Positions 22,151-34,230 of a stretch of 64,000 bases of DNA are shown one piece after another. A program made the translations under genes and the position numbers. Origin of the DNA: Marthasterias glacialis (Eukaryota; Echinodermata; Asteroidea; Forcipulatida; Asteriidae); contig OU452222.1 of the NCBI GenBank assembly GCA_911728455.2, forward strand, positions 18,424,559 through 18,488,558, written 5' to 3'. Positions within the stretch are counted from its first letter, which is position 1; the number at the start of each line of letters is the position of its first letter. Under the pieces are notes generated by a model. It had not been told where the DNA came from and did no database searches. It saw only the letters and a list, made by a program, of their open reading frames with translations.

Positions 22151-23640
22151 ATCTCGTCGATATTCTTAAAGTTTATTTAAAAAAAAGTAAAAAAAGAAAA
22201 AGTAATTTTCATGGGTAAACAGCAGAAGTGGAAAGGGCTTTCACCCAACTTATCCTAAACGTAGCGCTTTGTGATATTTCGAAAAAGACAAGCTTAAATT
22301 CACCTTTTGATTCTCATTTTCTATTATTGAACATAATTAGCCAACTGTTTGCATTGTGAGATTTTGTTGGTGATATTGTTCCATGTTTTATTGCTGTAAA
22401 TTTATTTTTGTAAAGTATGAATGGTTGATGGTGATTAAAAGCATTTAACTCACTTAAAAAATAATAGTCAAAAATACAAAACAAAAATAGTTAGAAGTCT
22501 CTTAGTCTTTTGAAATTATCACACAAAATGTACTTTGACATCTAAACTTTAGTTTTCTTTTCTGATACATACGGGAAGTCTGGGATTTTTTTAAAACTAC
22601 GCCCGTTACAAAGAAATAAACCGCAAACAATTGTTAATTTCCAAACAGAAAAGTGGCCTTAGAGGTCCTACGCTTGTGAGCAAAATAGAACCAATTTTTC
22701 AGGGCCTAGCTTACCCAAAATACCCGAAATTGAGGGTCCGTAACCTTAAGATACGATAATGGACCCTTTTCAACAATCCCTAAAACGACTGACCATTAAA
22801 TCTGTCATTTTACAAACATTTTGAGGGTCTGCAAACTATCATTTAGGCTCGGCGCACTGATTAAGTACCGGGTTGCACCCACTGCATAAGCCGCCATCAC
22901 ACTGAAGTCAAACAATGAAAACGTTCACGCGAGTGTACGCGCCACGCACAACTCTCAACCAATGATTGGTCTTCGAGTTTGTGACGCCATACGTAAGGGT
23001 CTATTACAGAAATTATTGTCGTTTGTAGCTTGTGTCTTCCATTTCTTGTTGTCTCCATATAGACCCAGGGGGCTTCTAGTTTTTAACTTTCTTGCAAGTA
23101 CAAAATTGATCAAAAACTGTGATTTATTTTATAGTATTCATTATTTTGATTTACTTTTCAGTCAGGCTACCTTTCAAGTATGTTTTTGTAAAAATAAATC
23201 TGTATCGACTATTGTACAGTTGTATACAAGGATCGTACGCTTGCACCTCTTCTCTACACTCCTTTACTTGGTCTACAATATTTTGTTGTAACTGGAAACG
23301 TCGATGTTAGCAGTAACGATCAACACGTGCTTCTATTTCACAAACTATTTGATTTGTATTATTTGCATAAGCTTTCTTTCTGAAATAGACTTACCTGTGT
23401 ACAATCTGGTTGTTACAAAATGGCTGACTGCATTGCGGTATTAAACTCAAACCATACAGAGACATGAGAGAAACTAGGTTCATTCTAAAATGGATAAACC
23501 TGACACGCTTTTCATCTTTAAAAGCTAAAGGATAGATATCAATCGAAATAATATAAAGTAAGACAGAAGTAGCATAAGCTTTGCATCGTGTTAAAGATAA
23601 GATAAATGGCATAGATCTCGGCTGGCTGACGCATCAGTGA
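22151..23640. other. Non-coding, no gene seen
   Basis: No recognised domain in any frame. The longest frame, 22962-23291 +, is unremarkable. Confidence 0.45.
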
Positions 23641-23684
23641 TATCTATCTCTCTGGAAAAACAACCCGTGCTTCTGAAATGAACG

Positions 23685-23820
23685 AGGGGTTTATTTATTT
23701 ATTCATTTTATTATTTCTTTCATCTTTATACATGATACACAAAAAATCAGCTCAAAGGCTGTTTTATAATGGTCCTGGTGGTTAAAATAAACAGTAGACA
23801 AAAAACATGAACAATTAATT
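23685..23820 (-). repeat. Possible LINE 3' end
   Basis: A (TTTA)n run followed by a T-rich 3'-end-like segment. On the minus strand this would be a retroposon tail. No coding part was recognised. Confidence 0.25.
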
Positions 23821-25059
23821 CAAATATGCATAGGTCTCGACACTGTTAACTGTGTACTCTACTCGTCCTAGAAGATTGGCTTTCAATCGAACACCTTTTT
23901 ATCTGAGATAAATGCACTTACTATAAGTAAAATAACAAAGGAATATCCGCCATATCAAAATTGCCAAATAAACATAAGTGTACTATGCGAGGCAACCTAC
24001 AAAGCTTCACAAAACATGCAACAATTCAAATGTCCAAAACATTCATCATTAATTGCAAGAGATGTTCACACAAAGAGATACACACTTTGAGTGATTTTGC
24101 TCCTCCGAAATCATCGGTCCGCCGCCTCTTCCAGAGCGGAGGGGGCTGATAACGCTGGTTACTTCTTACAGATTCAGCGTAAATATCAGTATCCTAATTA
24201 TATGGCAGCTTATGACGGGGTTTCTCGTCACAAAATCTTGGAACAAACACTCTTTTACCGAAACTTACTTTAAAAGAGGCGTAAATAATTTTCACTTAAA
24301 TGGTGTCTTTAACATTCGTTAAAAAGAACATAAATGGCGATCCAATATCAATAACAATTCCCTCTTATGTGCAAATTAATTTCCAGAAAAAAGCACAAAA
24401 GACAATAATATTTTTTTTCAAAAATGTTACAATTCTCTGACCACCGACATCTTGGTGTCCTCATTTGAGAAAACTTTTGCAAGAAAAACGTTTCATCTCG
24501 ATGGGCTACCTAAAGTAAATAGTATCCATCCTCAAATCAGAACGTTACGCTCAGAGGGTTCAGACATTGGGGAGCGGGGAGCGGGGTGGATGGAGGCAGG
24601 GTGGGGGAGGGAATTGATTCTTGGGGCTCACATGAAATAATTATAAAGTCTACACCCGAACCAGTTCTCCAGAGAAAATTTCCGTGTGAAGTACTGTCAA
24701 AATCTATCAAAGTTTTGAGATATGGTGTACACAGTAGTATGACACAATTTGGCGTGGGATAAATTTGTCTGTTGGCACCCAAACCAAGTAGTACAGACCA
24801 ATAGTATTTGAAGACCCCCAAAACACTGGTTACTTATTTCGAATGCACCAACTGGAATACGTCATGATATGAACGTGCGCAAAATTCCTGACAAAACATG
24901 TTTTTTTTTAGGGGGGGGTGATTTCTCTAAAATGTGACTATCGAATTGGATGCCATCAATTACAATTTGCTTGCATTTGATTAAAAACTAGAGGATGGGA
25001 ATAAATTTACTCCTCTCGGATACCAGTTATGTATTATTATTATTCCTCATGATGGACAT
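23821..25059. other. Non-coding, no gene seen
   Basis: A G-rich patch at 24560-24615 and a short poly-G run near 24910. No gene supported. Confidence 0.45.
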
Positions 25060-25245
25060 TAAGGTATGCCCAGTGGTGTCTTCCTTGCCTGTCACTTCTG
25101 TAAGACCCCGGTTTGACTCCCTGACTAGAGCCTTGAGCATGCAGAGCCTTGCGTATGGGTTGGGATTTCAGCCTAAATTGCGTGGGTTCTCTCTCTTTGG
25201 AGTTTTCCTCCAACATCTAAAACTGATTGATGTTTTCTCAACATC
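25060..25245 (+). mobile_element. SINE-like sequence
   Basis: A B-box-like CCGGTTTGACTCCCTGACT is followed by GGAGTTTTCCTCCAACATCT, phrases I recognise from dispersed repeats of marine deuterostomes. The 138-codon frame 24995-25411 runs through it and is not taken as a gene. Confidence 0.45.
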
Positions 25246-25512
25246 TACTCTACAGAAGTATCTTCAGGCCTACGAGTTACAGAACAAGGTGCTTTTGAGG
25301 ATTCTATTGTTTCATTATCAGAAAGATAGAATACCAAGTCAAAGGAGCACTTACTGTATAATAGCGGTGAAGCTTTCAATACCTGTCCTCCGGGAGATAA
25401 AACAGCGATGAGATGACTGCTAAGTATCATCTCCAATCATCCTTACGGGAAGAAGCATCACCTCAGCGAATCCAACAAAAATGAACGCCGTGAAATCCAG
25501 CAGTCTGGTATA

Positions 25513-25551
25513 TATATAAGTAAACAAGGAAACGCGCGATCGATTTCAGTC
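25513..25551 (+). promoter_or_regulatory. Candidate core promoter: TATA box plus initiator
   Basis: TATATAAG at 25513-25520 lies about 33-35 bases before the A of a TCAGTC initiator match (25546-25551). The local sequence is less AT-rich than its surroundings. No + strand gene was identified downstream, so this could be chance. Confidence 0.25.
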
Positions 25552-25610
25552 AGATCATTGCGAATTAATCGCACGCAGTCACTTCGCCCTTTCCCTGGCG
25601 CTGGACTCAC

Positions 25611-25680
25611 CTGCAAGTGAGGCCATACAGACGGTCTTCCGCGTAACACTCCCGACAAGCCTTTAAAAATCCACGGTCAG
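25611..25680 (-). other. Candidate non-coding first exon (5' UTR) on the minus strand
   Basis: On the minus strand, CACTTGCAG is followed by GTGAGTCC, a strong donor consensus at 25610. The minus-strand acceptor at 20055 could be its partner, with an intron of about 5.55 kb. RNA evidence would be needed; the pairing is inference. Confidence 0.25.
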
Positions 25681-25699
25681 CAGCTCGGGTCGATTCCTG

Positions 25700-27304
25700 C
25701 CATGCCCGACTGATCAAATTTTAAGCTTTATTTGTAAACTGGCGTGTGAAAGGGTGTGATACACTCCGTGCAAGCATCTGGTGCTACGCACGTTGAGGGC
25801 TTGAATTGTGTGAAAAGGTTTGTGTATTTCTTATGACAGATTGTTTTTCCTCCGCTGGAAATCACTCGTCGATCAGTTGTTGAGATTTTTACGTCACAGG
25901 GGACACGAATATCTTCACACGTGCGTTAAGAAAGTTCTGGTGCCTCCTGTCATTTAAACGGACACTCCACGACCACAAATCAAGGACATTTTTTTTTTAG
26001 ATAGGAAGTGTGGTTTCGGAACGCAATGTGGTTGTCCAGATTCGAACTCCACTCGAATCTGTCCTTCAGTGAGTCTTATTATATCACTTCTGGTCCGGCT
26101 TGTAAATAAAGAAGTCGTGGGTTCGAATCCCTTATCCTTGCGTTTGACGGTTTGAGTCCTTTCAGGGACTCATGTTCTCAGGTTCACATCCAATCCGGAA
26201 CACATGGTAGTAAATCAATATGTCATAGTTTTGAATGCCGCCCCAGATAGTTTGCTCCTGTTCCTTGTGAGAGGATTATTTAATAGCACACCTCTGGTCA
26301 AGCTGACGTCAAGCTATAACTGAAGATGTCGAAAGCTCGAATGCCTATCCAGTTCTTAATATCTGTCCCTAGTTCAGTACTCGTTGCGGTTTCGGGCGTG
26401 CTTCCACGGTTGGCATATGCATCACTCTCATAGCCAACATCCCGTAGTCCGTACGATCTAGTTGTGGAACCACAAACGGTAAAAGTCAATCAAATCCAAC
26501 CTATGCGGGACATGATGATGCTATTGAAGTCCAAGTCGACGGTAACAAAGACAAAGACAATCTTAGCCTCCATATTAATTTCTGGCTATGGTCGCTGGTG
26601 ATACAATAAATTCCAAATATCAGTACGTGTTGACTGCGTGTTGCTTATCATTTAAGCCTTGAAGACGTGCCTCAGGTTAAGCAAGAGCCCCTACCGAACA
26701 AGCCCAATTTTCTAAATTAACAAGGGTTGAATCGATTTTACCTTGTCATCTATAAAACCGGTAGATTTCTCAAACGAATAAATCTTAGTATGGAGTAAAT
26801 ATCGTCCATGAATCAATGTAATTTGCCTGCTTTTGGACAATATCCCAACTTGCGAATCATCTCGAAGTACAACCGCCTGTCACTCTCTCTGATTCAGCCG
26901 TGTGATGAAGGGGAGCACTCGCTCGCGGCACATCCACGGACTCGAATCTGAACGGCTCGATTTCTTCTTGCGATTGCTCCTATATGCAAGTAATAACCCA
27001 CCACGGTTGTATGTTCAATAGACGGTGTTTCGTATCTGGGTAATGCAACTGACGTGATAAACCATTTGAAAATAATGTCATGTATAAAACACAGAATGCA
27101 TCAGGCTTCCTGAGAAACTATATCCTTTATTTATTAATTAACTATAGTGCTACAGTATATTACAGCGCGATAATATCTTACGTTTTTACTTGAAAAAAAA
27201 TGAGCGAAAGCGCGGCATTAATTTAAGCTCTAAATAAATTACCATCTACGGAATGAAATTGACCTGTTTCATCTCATAGCTTTCTTGTATATACACATAG
27301 CGTT
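25700..27304. other. Intergenic, no gene seen
   Basis: A tRNA-like B-box relic, GTGGGTTCGAATCCC, lies near 26117-26131, but its T-stem does not pair and no cloverleaf was found. The rest is unremarkable. Confidence 0.4.
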
Positions 27305-27488
27305 CTATGGGCCTTTATCACACTACATTCATCTTTGAAAGACACCCTGTTTAATACCATGACACTGATATTGTGAAAGCTCTTTTTTATAAAAAGGTGT
27401 CAGACTTTTCTGTTCCAGCCTCAGTTTGGATACATTGGTTTGAATGGAGAAAATAAAACAAGATGGCTGCACCGTGATAAAGGTCTAT
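27305..27488. mobile_element. Family D MITE
   Basis: 184 bp with ends TATGGGCCTTTATCAC and GTGATAAAGGTCTATA. It carries CCAGCCTCAGTTTGGATACA and AAGATGGCTGCACC, as in the nested 15891-16045 copy. Confidence 0.65.
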
Positions 27489-28904
27489 AAGCGGGGGTCG
27501 AACAAAGCGTAAAATGTACACTCAAGCAGCGGCGCAAATGCGTTGCAAAAGTCGGCCGAATCATTTATTGATTTACCATTAAATTTATCATTGTGCGTTC
27601 TTGATTATTTTGTTTTCTTTTTTGAAAATATACACGAAATGGTCAAGCAAGTTTTGATTTTGTTTTCGGTGTTCTTTTTATTCTTGCTTTCATGGGTTTA
27701 TTTATATTTTTATGTGTGTTATGCTTCTAACTGGTTCGTAGTTGTTTTTGTTTTAAATGTGTTTTTATAATATACTTTTATGTAATTTTTAAAATCTTGT
27801 TTGTTGTTGTAAATATCCATTTTAATAATTCATTTAATTCTATTTTTGTTGTTGACAGGGGTCTGGATGTTTTCTCATTTAATAACACTTTTTGCATATT
27901 ATCCTTGACAGCCCCTCTATCAACTTTTGTAGTATGTCTAAATATTTAAAATGAATAGATAAAAGATAAATAGGTCTATTTGTATAAACTGTATACATAA
28001 AACGAAGCTTCATAAATTTTAACAACATCAATAATTTGTTGTTCTCTATCACTAGCTGTATAATGTATTTTGCCTTCAATTCAAGGTGTTTCTATAACGT
28101 CACTTAAGAAATCCACTGTACAAAACTGTGACACACGCACGCTGAAATTAAACACACTATTTAACGGTTTTGTTTACCCATCCACATACAGAACACACAA
28201 CTTTTCAATTAAAAAGTTATTCATTAATCAAGCAGTTGAAATCGCTCCACCAGGGTCGTGCAGGTGTTATTCATTCTTTTAAAGTTTTTATCGTTTACTC
28301 TGGTGTGATTATTGTTCAGCAAAAGCCAAGATAAGTTAATAGTTTATAGTCCAATACTTTCATTTGTTTTTGTAACTGATAAAAACCAACCCTTTTCTTC
28401 AATTGCGCCTTCCGGTCATCTTTGTTGATAGCACCTATCAAACATCTTATTAAATTATCATAACGGAAGTCATTTGATTAAATCCAAACCATGGGTCTTA
28501 ACAAATTCGAAGAGAGATGGCACGATCCAAGGTCGGATACGGTGGAAGCAAATGCGCCTCGCCTCGGCAGTGGAGACCAGTGGAAGTCTCAAGCAACGTC
28601 AGATCTTGGGTGCACCTGCCATTCACGGGGCTCTCTTGCGTGTCATCTTTTGCGACAAATGTATTTCTTGACCCAGAGGGGAACTCTAAACAGTTATAAC
28701 TAGTTTCCAGTAGGGCTCTGAATTAATTAATGTATTGTTTACTACTTCCTTGTATACTTACTTGATAAAGTCATAGAGCAAGGACAGGGTAAAGTCAACT
28801 CAGCTAAACAATAACAACATAAACAAGAAACTAAGGTGTGAGTGGCCTGTATCAACAAAGGTGTGCGTCCGCGCTCCCCGTTAGGGTCACACCCTTCAAA
28901 CATC
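27489..28904. other. Non-coding, no gene seen
   Basis: T-rich to about 28100. A GC-richer patch at 28474-28700 is open in all three forward frames but shows no known motif. Confidence 0.4.
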
Positions 28905-29690
28905 GACTCAATCAATCAATCAATCAGGTGCCGTCTTCTCTCAGAAGGTTGGCTGCAATGGATTTCCATCTGTCTCTGTCCGGAGATGTCCTCGCACATT
29001 TCATGTGGCTAAGGCTGGTCCAGTCTCTCACATTATCAAACCACGATCTTCTTCTTCTTCCTCTTGGTCTTTTCCCCTCCCTTCTTAAAGAGTCTTCTGC
29101 AGCGTTTGGTTTCTCATCATGTGGCCAAAATAATTTGTTTTCCTGTAGTTCACTGTTTTAATGATGGATTACTTTGTCTGTGCTTTTTGGAGGACTTGTT
29201 TGTTGGTTTTTGGGGCTATCCAGGGGATGCTCAGCATTCTTCTGTGTGTCCACATTTCGAACGCTTCGAGTCGGTTGATTGAATCTTTCGTCAATGTCCA
29301 TGTTTCTGCTCTATCTATACTGTTGACCAGATGCAGCATTTGAATAATCTTAGCCGTCTTTTGATGTTGATAATTCTTGATGTGAAAATATATATTTCCT
29401 TTTATTGAAGATACAGATTTGCCAATAGCTATCCTTTGATTTCATCTTTGCATCGCCCATCTTCCGTTATCACTTTTGTCCTATAAGTAGAATAATGAAT
29501 GAGTCGACTTGTTCCACATCTTTCCCGTCAACCCGGGAAATCTGGTTTTAGACTTGACCATTGGTTTTGTCTTCTTTGACGTTTTTCGCTTTCTTCTTTG
29601 TTTTGTCCACAATGTTTTGCAGATCCCCTTGCGTTTTTGCCATGAGGACTGTGTCATCTGCATATCGAAGATTATTCACATAAAATATTC
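28905..29690 (-). pseudogene. Decayed non-LTR retrotransposon, RT catalytic motif and C-terminal region
   Basis: On the minus strand near 29640-29680 a frame reads LRYADDTVLMAKTQGDLQ, the YADD active-site block of a LINE reverse transcriptase. Downstream blocks, in different frames, include LEAFEMWTHRRMLSIPW (near 29255) and a YFGHMMRN / RGRRRRSWFDNVRDW region (near 29040-29120). A DRDRWKSIAANLLREDG end follows. This order is typical of the C-terminal part of RTE- or CR1-like ORF2 proteins. Frameshifts and stops are frequent. The element ends at a (TTGA)n-type tail, seen as CAATCAATCAATCAATCAGG at about 28911. Confidence 0.8.
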
Positions 29691-29826
29691 AACGAAAAAT
29701 AAAATATGTGACGAACTTTAATACTCCCAAGAAATGATGGATAGTACTGTTGGCAAAACTAATGCTTTGCTAAACTCGTTCTCTCTGACGAGTATGAAGA
29801 TATGACAGTGTTTCGCGCACCTTTAA

Positions 29827-30189
29827 GCCCCAGCTCAACATTGGTAAACTGACTGTAAATGCTTCCATTCCTTGCACAAATCAGTTGAGATATAATATGT
29901 AATAAAACCAACCTGTGAAAATTTCAGCTCATTTCGTTGTTTCATTTTGCAAGAAAACGGTAAAAATGCATTCAGCATGTTTGTACGCATTCCTATTGGC
30001 AGAGTTTTCTTCTCACTGAGACGAAAACTACTTTTTGGATCTTATTTCATTTATTATGTAGAAACGACAACACTTCAGGCAGAAATATGTCAAGGAAGGT
30101 TTTCTCCCATCATTATCTTTATACCATGTAAGGTATATGTAAATCTGTGAAGATTTATGTTTTACTTTCTACCAATGTTGAGCTTGGGT
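29827..30189. mobile_element. Family E MITE, copy 1, flanked by TTAA
   Basis: 363 bp with inverted ends GCCCCAGCTCAACATTGGTA and ACCAATGTTGAGCTTGGG. TTAA lies at 29823-29826 and 30190-30193. Other copies: 32556-32968, 35701-36071 (diverged), 39404-39905. Non-coding. Confidence 0.75.
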
Positions 30190-30194
30190 TTAAT

Positions 30195-30493
30195 GGCGTA
30201 ACGGGGGATGGGATGGGAGGACGTGCCCCAGGCATTGCTTTGATGGGGGGGGGGGGGGAGCTGACAAACTGATCATTTATTTATTTATTTATTTGTCTAA
30301 TATTGATTATTTTTGTAAAATAGTGTCCACCTTATAAAAGTAAAGGTCCCTATATGGATTGTGACAAAATTCTAAGCCCATGGTTATTATTAATAACTCA
30401 AAGCAGTGCTAAGATTTAAAAAGACAAAGTGAGTGCAGGGGTAAGCTCTGTGATCCTTCCCCCAGGTGCCACGAGCACTAGCTACGCCACTGA
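30195..30493. mobile_element. G-rich inverted-end element, family F
   Basis: Starts GGCGTAACGGGGG and ends CTAGCTACGCC. It contains a poly-G run and a (TTTA)n run, and abuts the family E element. A related copy is at 62058-62425 with CTAGGGT and AGTTACGCCAC ends. A transposon class cannot be assigned. Confidence 0.45.
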
Positions 30494-30670
30494 CACCATT
30501 GGTATACTCTTATTGATACAAAGTTAATAATACATGCTCTGGCCTTTTGGCCTGCTCTGAAACTTGACTTCATTCAGAGCCACGGATCCTTAAGCTGAAT
30601 AATTTCACATCGTTTTCGAAAAAACAAATTATGAAAAATCACCTTTAAGTTACAACTCTGTACGAAAACA

Positions 30671-31707
30671 TTAGTCAGATTTGACTAGAAACCAGTTAGA
30701 TTTGACCAGAAACCAGTTAGATTTGACTAGAAACCAGTTAGATTTAACTAGAAACCAGTTAGATTTGACAAGAAACCAGTTAGATTTGACCAGAAACCAG
30801 TTCAATTTGACTATAGAAACCAGTTAGATTTGACTAGAAACTAGTTAGATTTGACTAGAAACTAGTTAGATTTGACCAGAAACCAGTTCAATTTGACTAT
30901 AGAAACCAGTTAGATTTGACTAGAAACCAGTTAGATTTGACCAGAAACCAGTTCAATTTGACTATAGAAACCAGTTAGATTTGACTAGAAACTAGTTAGA
31001 TTTGACTAGAAACTAGTTAGATTAGACTAGAAACCAGTTAAATTTGACTAAAAACCAGTTAGACCTGACTAGAAACCAGTTCGATTTGACTATAGAAACC
31101 AATTAGATTTGACTAGAAAGTAGTTTGATTAGACTAGAAACCAGTTAGATTTGACTAGAAACTAGTTAGATTTGACTAGAAACTAGTTAGATTTGACTAG
31201 AAACCAGTTAGATTAGACTAGAAACCAGTTAGATTTGACTAGAAACCAGTTCGATTTGACTAGAAACCAGTTCGATTTGACTATAGAAACCAATTAGATT
31301 TGACTAGAAACTAGTTAGATTTGACTAGAAACTAGTTAGATTAGACTAGAAACCAGTTAGATTTGACTAGAAACCAGTTCGATTTGACTATAGAAACCAG
31401 TTATATTTGACTAGAAACTAGTTAGATTTGACCAGAAACCAGTTAGATTTGACCAGAAACATTTAGATTTGACTAGAAACCAGTCAGATTTGACTAGAAA
31501 CCAGTAAGATTAGACTAGAAACTAGTTAGATTTGACCAGAAACCAGTTAGATTTGACCAGAAACCAGTTAGATTTGACTAGAAACCAGTTAGATTTGACT
31601 AGAAATCAGTTAAATTTGACTAGAAATCAGTTAAATTTGACTAGAAACCAGTTAGATTTGATTAGAAACCAGTTAGATTTGACTAAAAACCAGTTAGATT
31701 TGACTAA
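30671..31707. repeat. 21-bp minisatellite, about 1.04 kb
   Basis: Roughly 48 units of TTAGATTTGACTAGAAACCA plus G, with variants (CTAG for CCAG, ACCAG for ACTAG, and a 2-bp insertion giving ACTATAG). The most homogeneous end (31530-31700) is briefly open as LTRNQLD repeats, but most units carry in-frame stops, so it is not coding. Confidence 0.95.
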
Positions 31708-32551
31708 CAGTTTTTATTAAGGGTCATCTGGATGCAACTGAAAAAAAAATTGATGCAAAATCAGTCAGTATGACTACTTTTTGTCTAGTCATGAGTATTT
31801 AAATAACTCAAATTGGAGTCAAATCCAATTACATTTTTCTACTTGGTTTGACTAAAACCGTTGTTACTTTTTGTTGCGTGTTTTAACTAATAATATCCTA
31901 GTCAGTTTTCAACAACTAGGAACACAAGTCAATATTGTGACTAGGTCGTTATAAGAGTGCGGCACTACTTCATACGATGTTTGTTTTACTCTTAATAAAT
32001 CTCGCTATTCTAAAAGTGTTTTCGTTTCATATTCTGAGTGATATCGTCAGCAAACTCGATTCTGGTGTTTTGAAACAATAATCATTAACTTTAAGCGCTC
32101 CTTTTAATTGAGTTGACCTTACAGGAGGCACTCAAACGTCCAACAAAATGCCTCCGGCACCGATAAATAAAAAAGTCCATGACCATTCATGTTAAGCTGC
32201 AATAGAGACAGCCAAATTGTTGCTGTCCAAATGTATTAATTTGTGATTGATATATTCTTAACCACAGCAAGAATGACAACCTGATTACTTCATCTGCTAA
32301 AGACGAAGGACCTTCAAATCAAATTGGCAAACAGCCCCAACATGTTTGATTATTGTATTTATAGAATTATGTCAACAACAAAAAGCAGCCCTAAACGAAC
32401 GGCTGTAATAATACTTCCTTGCTTCGCATCTATTTTGTATAGGCTATCTTTGGTTTTTTTGTTATAGAGGGGAGCTCCAAGGTCAAAGTCGGTTTTTTAA
32501 TCTCCTCATTTTTCAATAGATAGAGTCTTACTGAAAGTCTCTTACCTCACG
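31708..32551. other. Non-coding, no gene seen
   Basis: The first 200 bases contain further GACTA / GACTAG phrases, like decayed units of the adjacent minisatellite. The rest is unremarkable. Confidence 0.4.
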
Positions 32552-32555
32552 TTAA

Positions 32556-32968
32556 AGCCCAAGCTCAACTTTCGTAGACTGACTGATAAATGCCTCCATT
32601 CTGTGCACAAATTAAATTATTATTATACCAGATATTTTGTACCAAAACAAACCTGTGAAACTTTCAGCTCAATTCGTTGTTTCATTTGCTAGAAAAAGGA
32701 TAAAAATCCAATCGACATTTTTCTACGCTGGTAAAATTTCGTCTCATTGAGACGAAAACTTGTTTTGGATCGTATTTCATTTATTATCAAATAATAAATG
32801 AAATACGATCCATAATAAGTTTTCGAAACGATAACACTTCAGGCAGAAATATTTTTTAAGGAAAGTTTTTGACCATCATTATCTTTATACCGTGTAATGT
32901 GTATTATAATTATGCAAACCTGTGAACATTAATGTTTTTCTTCTTACCAATGTTGAGCTGGGGCTTTT
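32556..32968. mobile_element. Family E MITE, copy 2, with perfect central hairpin
   Basis: 413 bp with ends AGCCCAAGCTCAAC and GTTGAGCTGGGGCT. The centre holds a perfect 20-bp inverted repeat (32767-32786 and 32792-32811) with a 5-nt loop. Copies 29827-30189 and 39404-39905 have only one arm of this hairpin, so it arose here by local inverted duplication. Confidence 0.75.
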
Positions 32969-33849
32969 ATGTGGTGTACTAAAGACTAGACGTTTTTTTT
33001 AATGCTCTTTCAGAGCGAAATTTGAAACATGACGTCATTGGATATCAACCTTAAATGGGTCCCCTGTACATTTCATCAAGGAGGAGTTTTTCGTCAGTCA
33101 AAAGGTCAAATTCAACATCGTTTTGATTGAATATCATGAAAAGTCAGTAGATCAACATTGCAAAATTATACAGACCCATATGAAGTGCGACGTTACCGGT
33201 AGTGGATGGTTTTTTTTTGTTCATGTTGACAAATTTCGCACTGGAATGAGTATCAGATACGAATGTCATTTTACACCATTTTAGCGTGAGGTAGAGATGT
33301 TTAAAAAAAAATTCCCCCACGTTCATAAGGACTTTATCTGTTGGGAAATGAGTTTATCAGAAAATCGAATTTCATCCAAACATATAGGAGCCGCGCTTCA
33401 AAGATCTAGCTCCAAGAAACAAATTAACGGGCCACAAAACGCGGCCTTCAATTTGATTAATCACGTCTGTCCTGGGACCGCCTCTTCTACTGACCAACAT
33501 ATTAATTTATTGAGTTACAGCTCGCTGAAATTAAAACATCATGCTGTAGGGAATAAAAAGGTACATGCTCACAAATTCTTCTTTATAATGTTGTATAGCA
33601 AGGTTCCACCCCATAACTCATTTTCAAATTTATTAATAGATCAATTCTCTTCCTAGTATCAGATATTTAACTTTACCACTGGGGATATCGGAATATTTTA
33701 ATCATGATTTCTTCCTCGACAGTTGACTCTTTTATACCAAAGACAAATAATGTCTCCTTTCATTCGATTCCGCAAACCAATGAACTAGTTTATAGCTAAA
33801 AATTAGGTCGGGTCAAACAAGTCATGCCTTACATCCACATTATTTCAAA
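32969..33849. other. Non-coding, no confident gene
   Basis: Holds a 119-codon open frame, 33297-33656 +, with no recognised domain. Confidence 0.35.
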
Positions 33850-33965
33850 CCTCAGCTTACTGGTAATGTTTTTAATATTTTACTGCTGTACAATAGGATA
33901 ACAAATTTCATGTATACATGACGATTAAAATTGAATTGAATTGAATTGAATTTGAATTGAAATTA
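33850..33965 (+). repeat. LINE 3' end with (TTGAA)n tail
   Basis: A T-rich 3' UTR-like stretch ends in ATTGAATTGAATTGAATT, like the tail of the decayed LINE at 8215-8235. No coding part is retained. Confidence 0.5.
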
Positions 33966-34139
33966 TCAAAAAAGGGAAAAATTTACGATTTCTAATATGC
34001 AAGCTTATTTTCCCATGAACTAGATACGCATAACTCCTGTTATGTCATTACAGGTATATAAAAACAATTATTTTACGGTTATAGACCTAGCACCATGGCT
34101 GCCAAAGTAATAACTCAAAATATACGGACACTGAAAAAA

Positions 34140-34230
34140 ACAAAACCCCAAAACAAACAAACAAAAACCAACAAAAACAAACAAACAACCCACCCACCAA
34201 GCAAACAAACAAACAAACAAACAAACAAAC
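34140..34230. repeat. (AAAC)n microsatellite
   Basis: Interrupted CAAA/AAAC units, most regular at 34200-34230. Confidence 0.85.

Noticed and set aside
24995..25411. 138-codon frame
   Set aside because: It runs through a SINE-like sequence with a B-box; no domain or splice context.
26100..26150. tRNA gene suggested by GTGGGTTCGAATCCC
   Set aside because: The T-stem does not pair and no D- or anticodon arm fits upstream.
28474..28703. Three overlapping forward frames, all open
   Set aside because: Openness in all three frames reflects a local GC-rich patch; none shows a known motif.
31532..31720. LTRNQLD repeat protein
   Set aside because: A short open part of a 21-bp minisatellite in which most other units carry in-frame stops.
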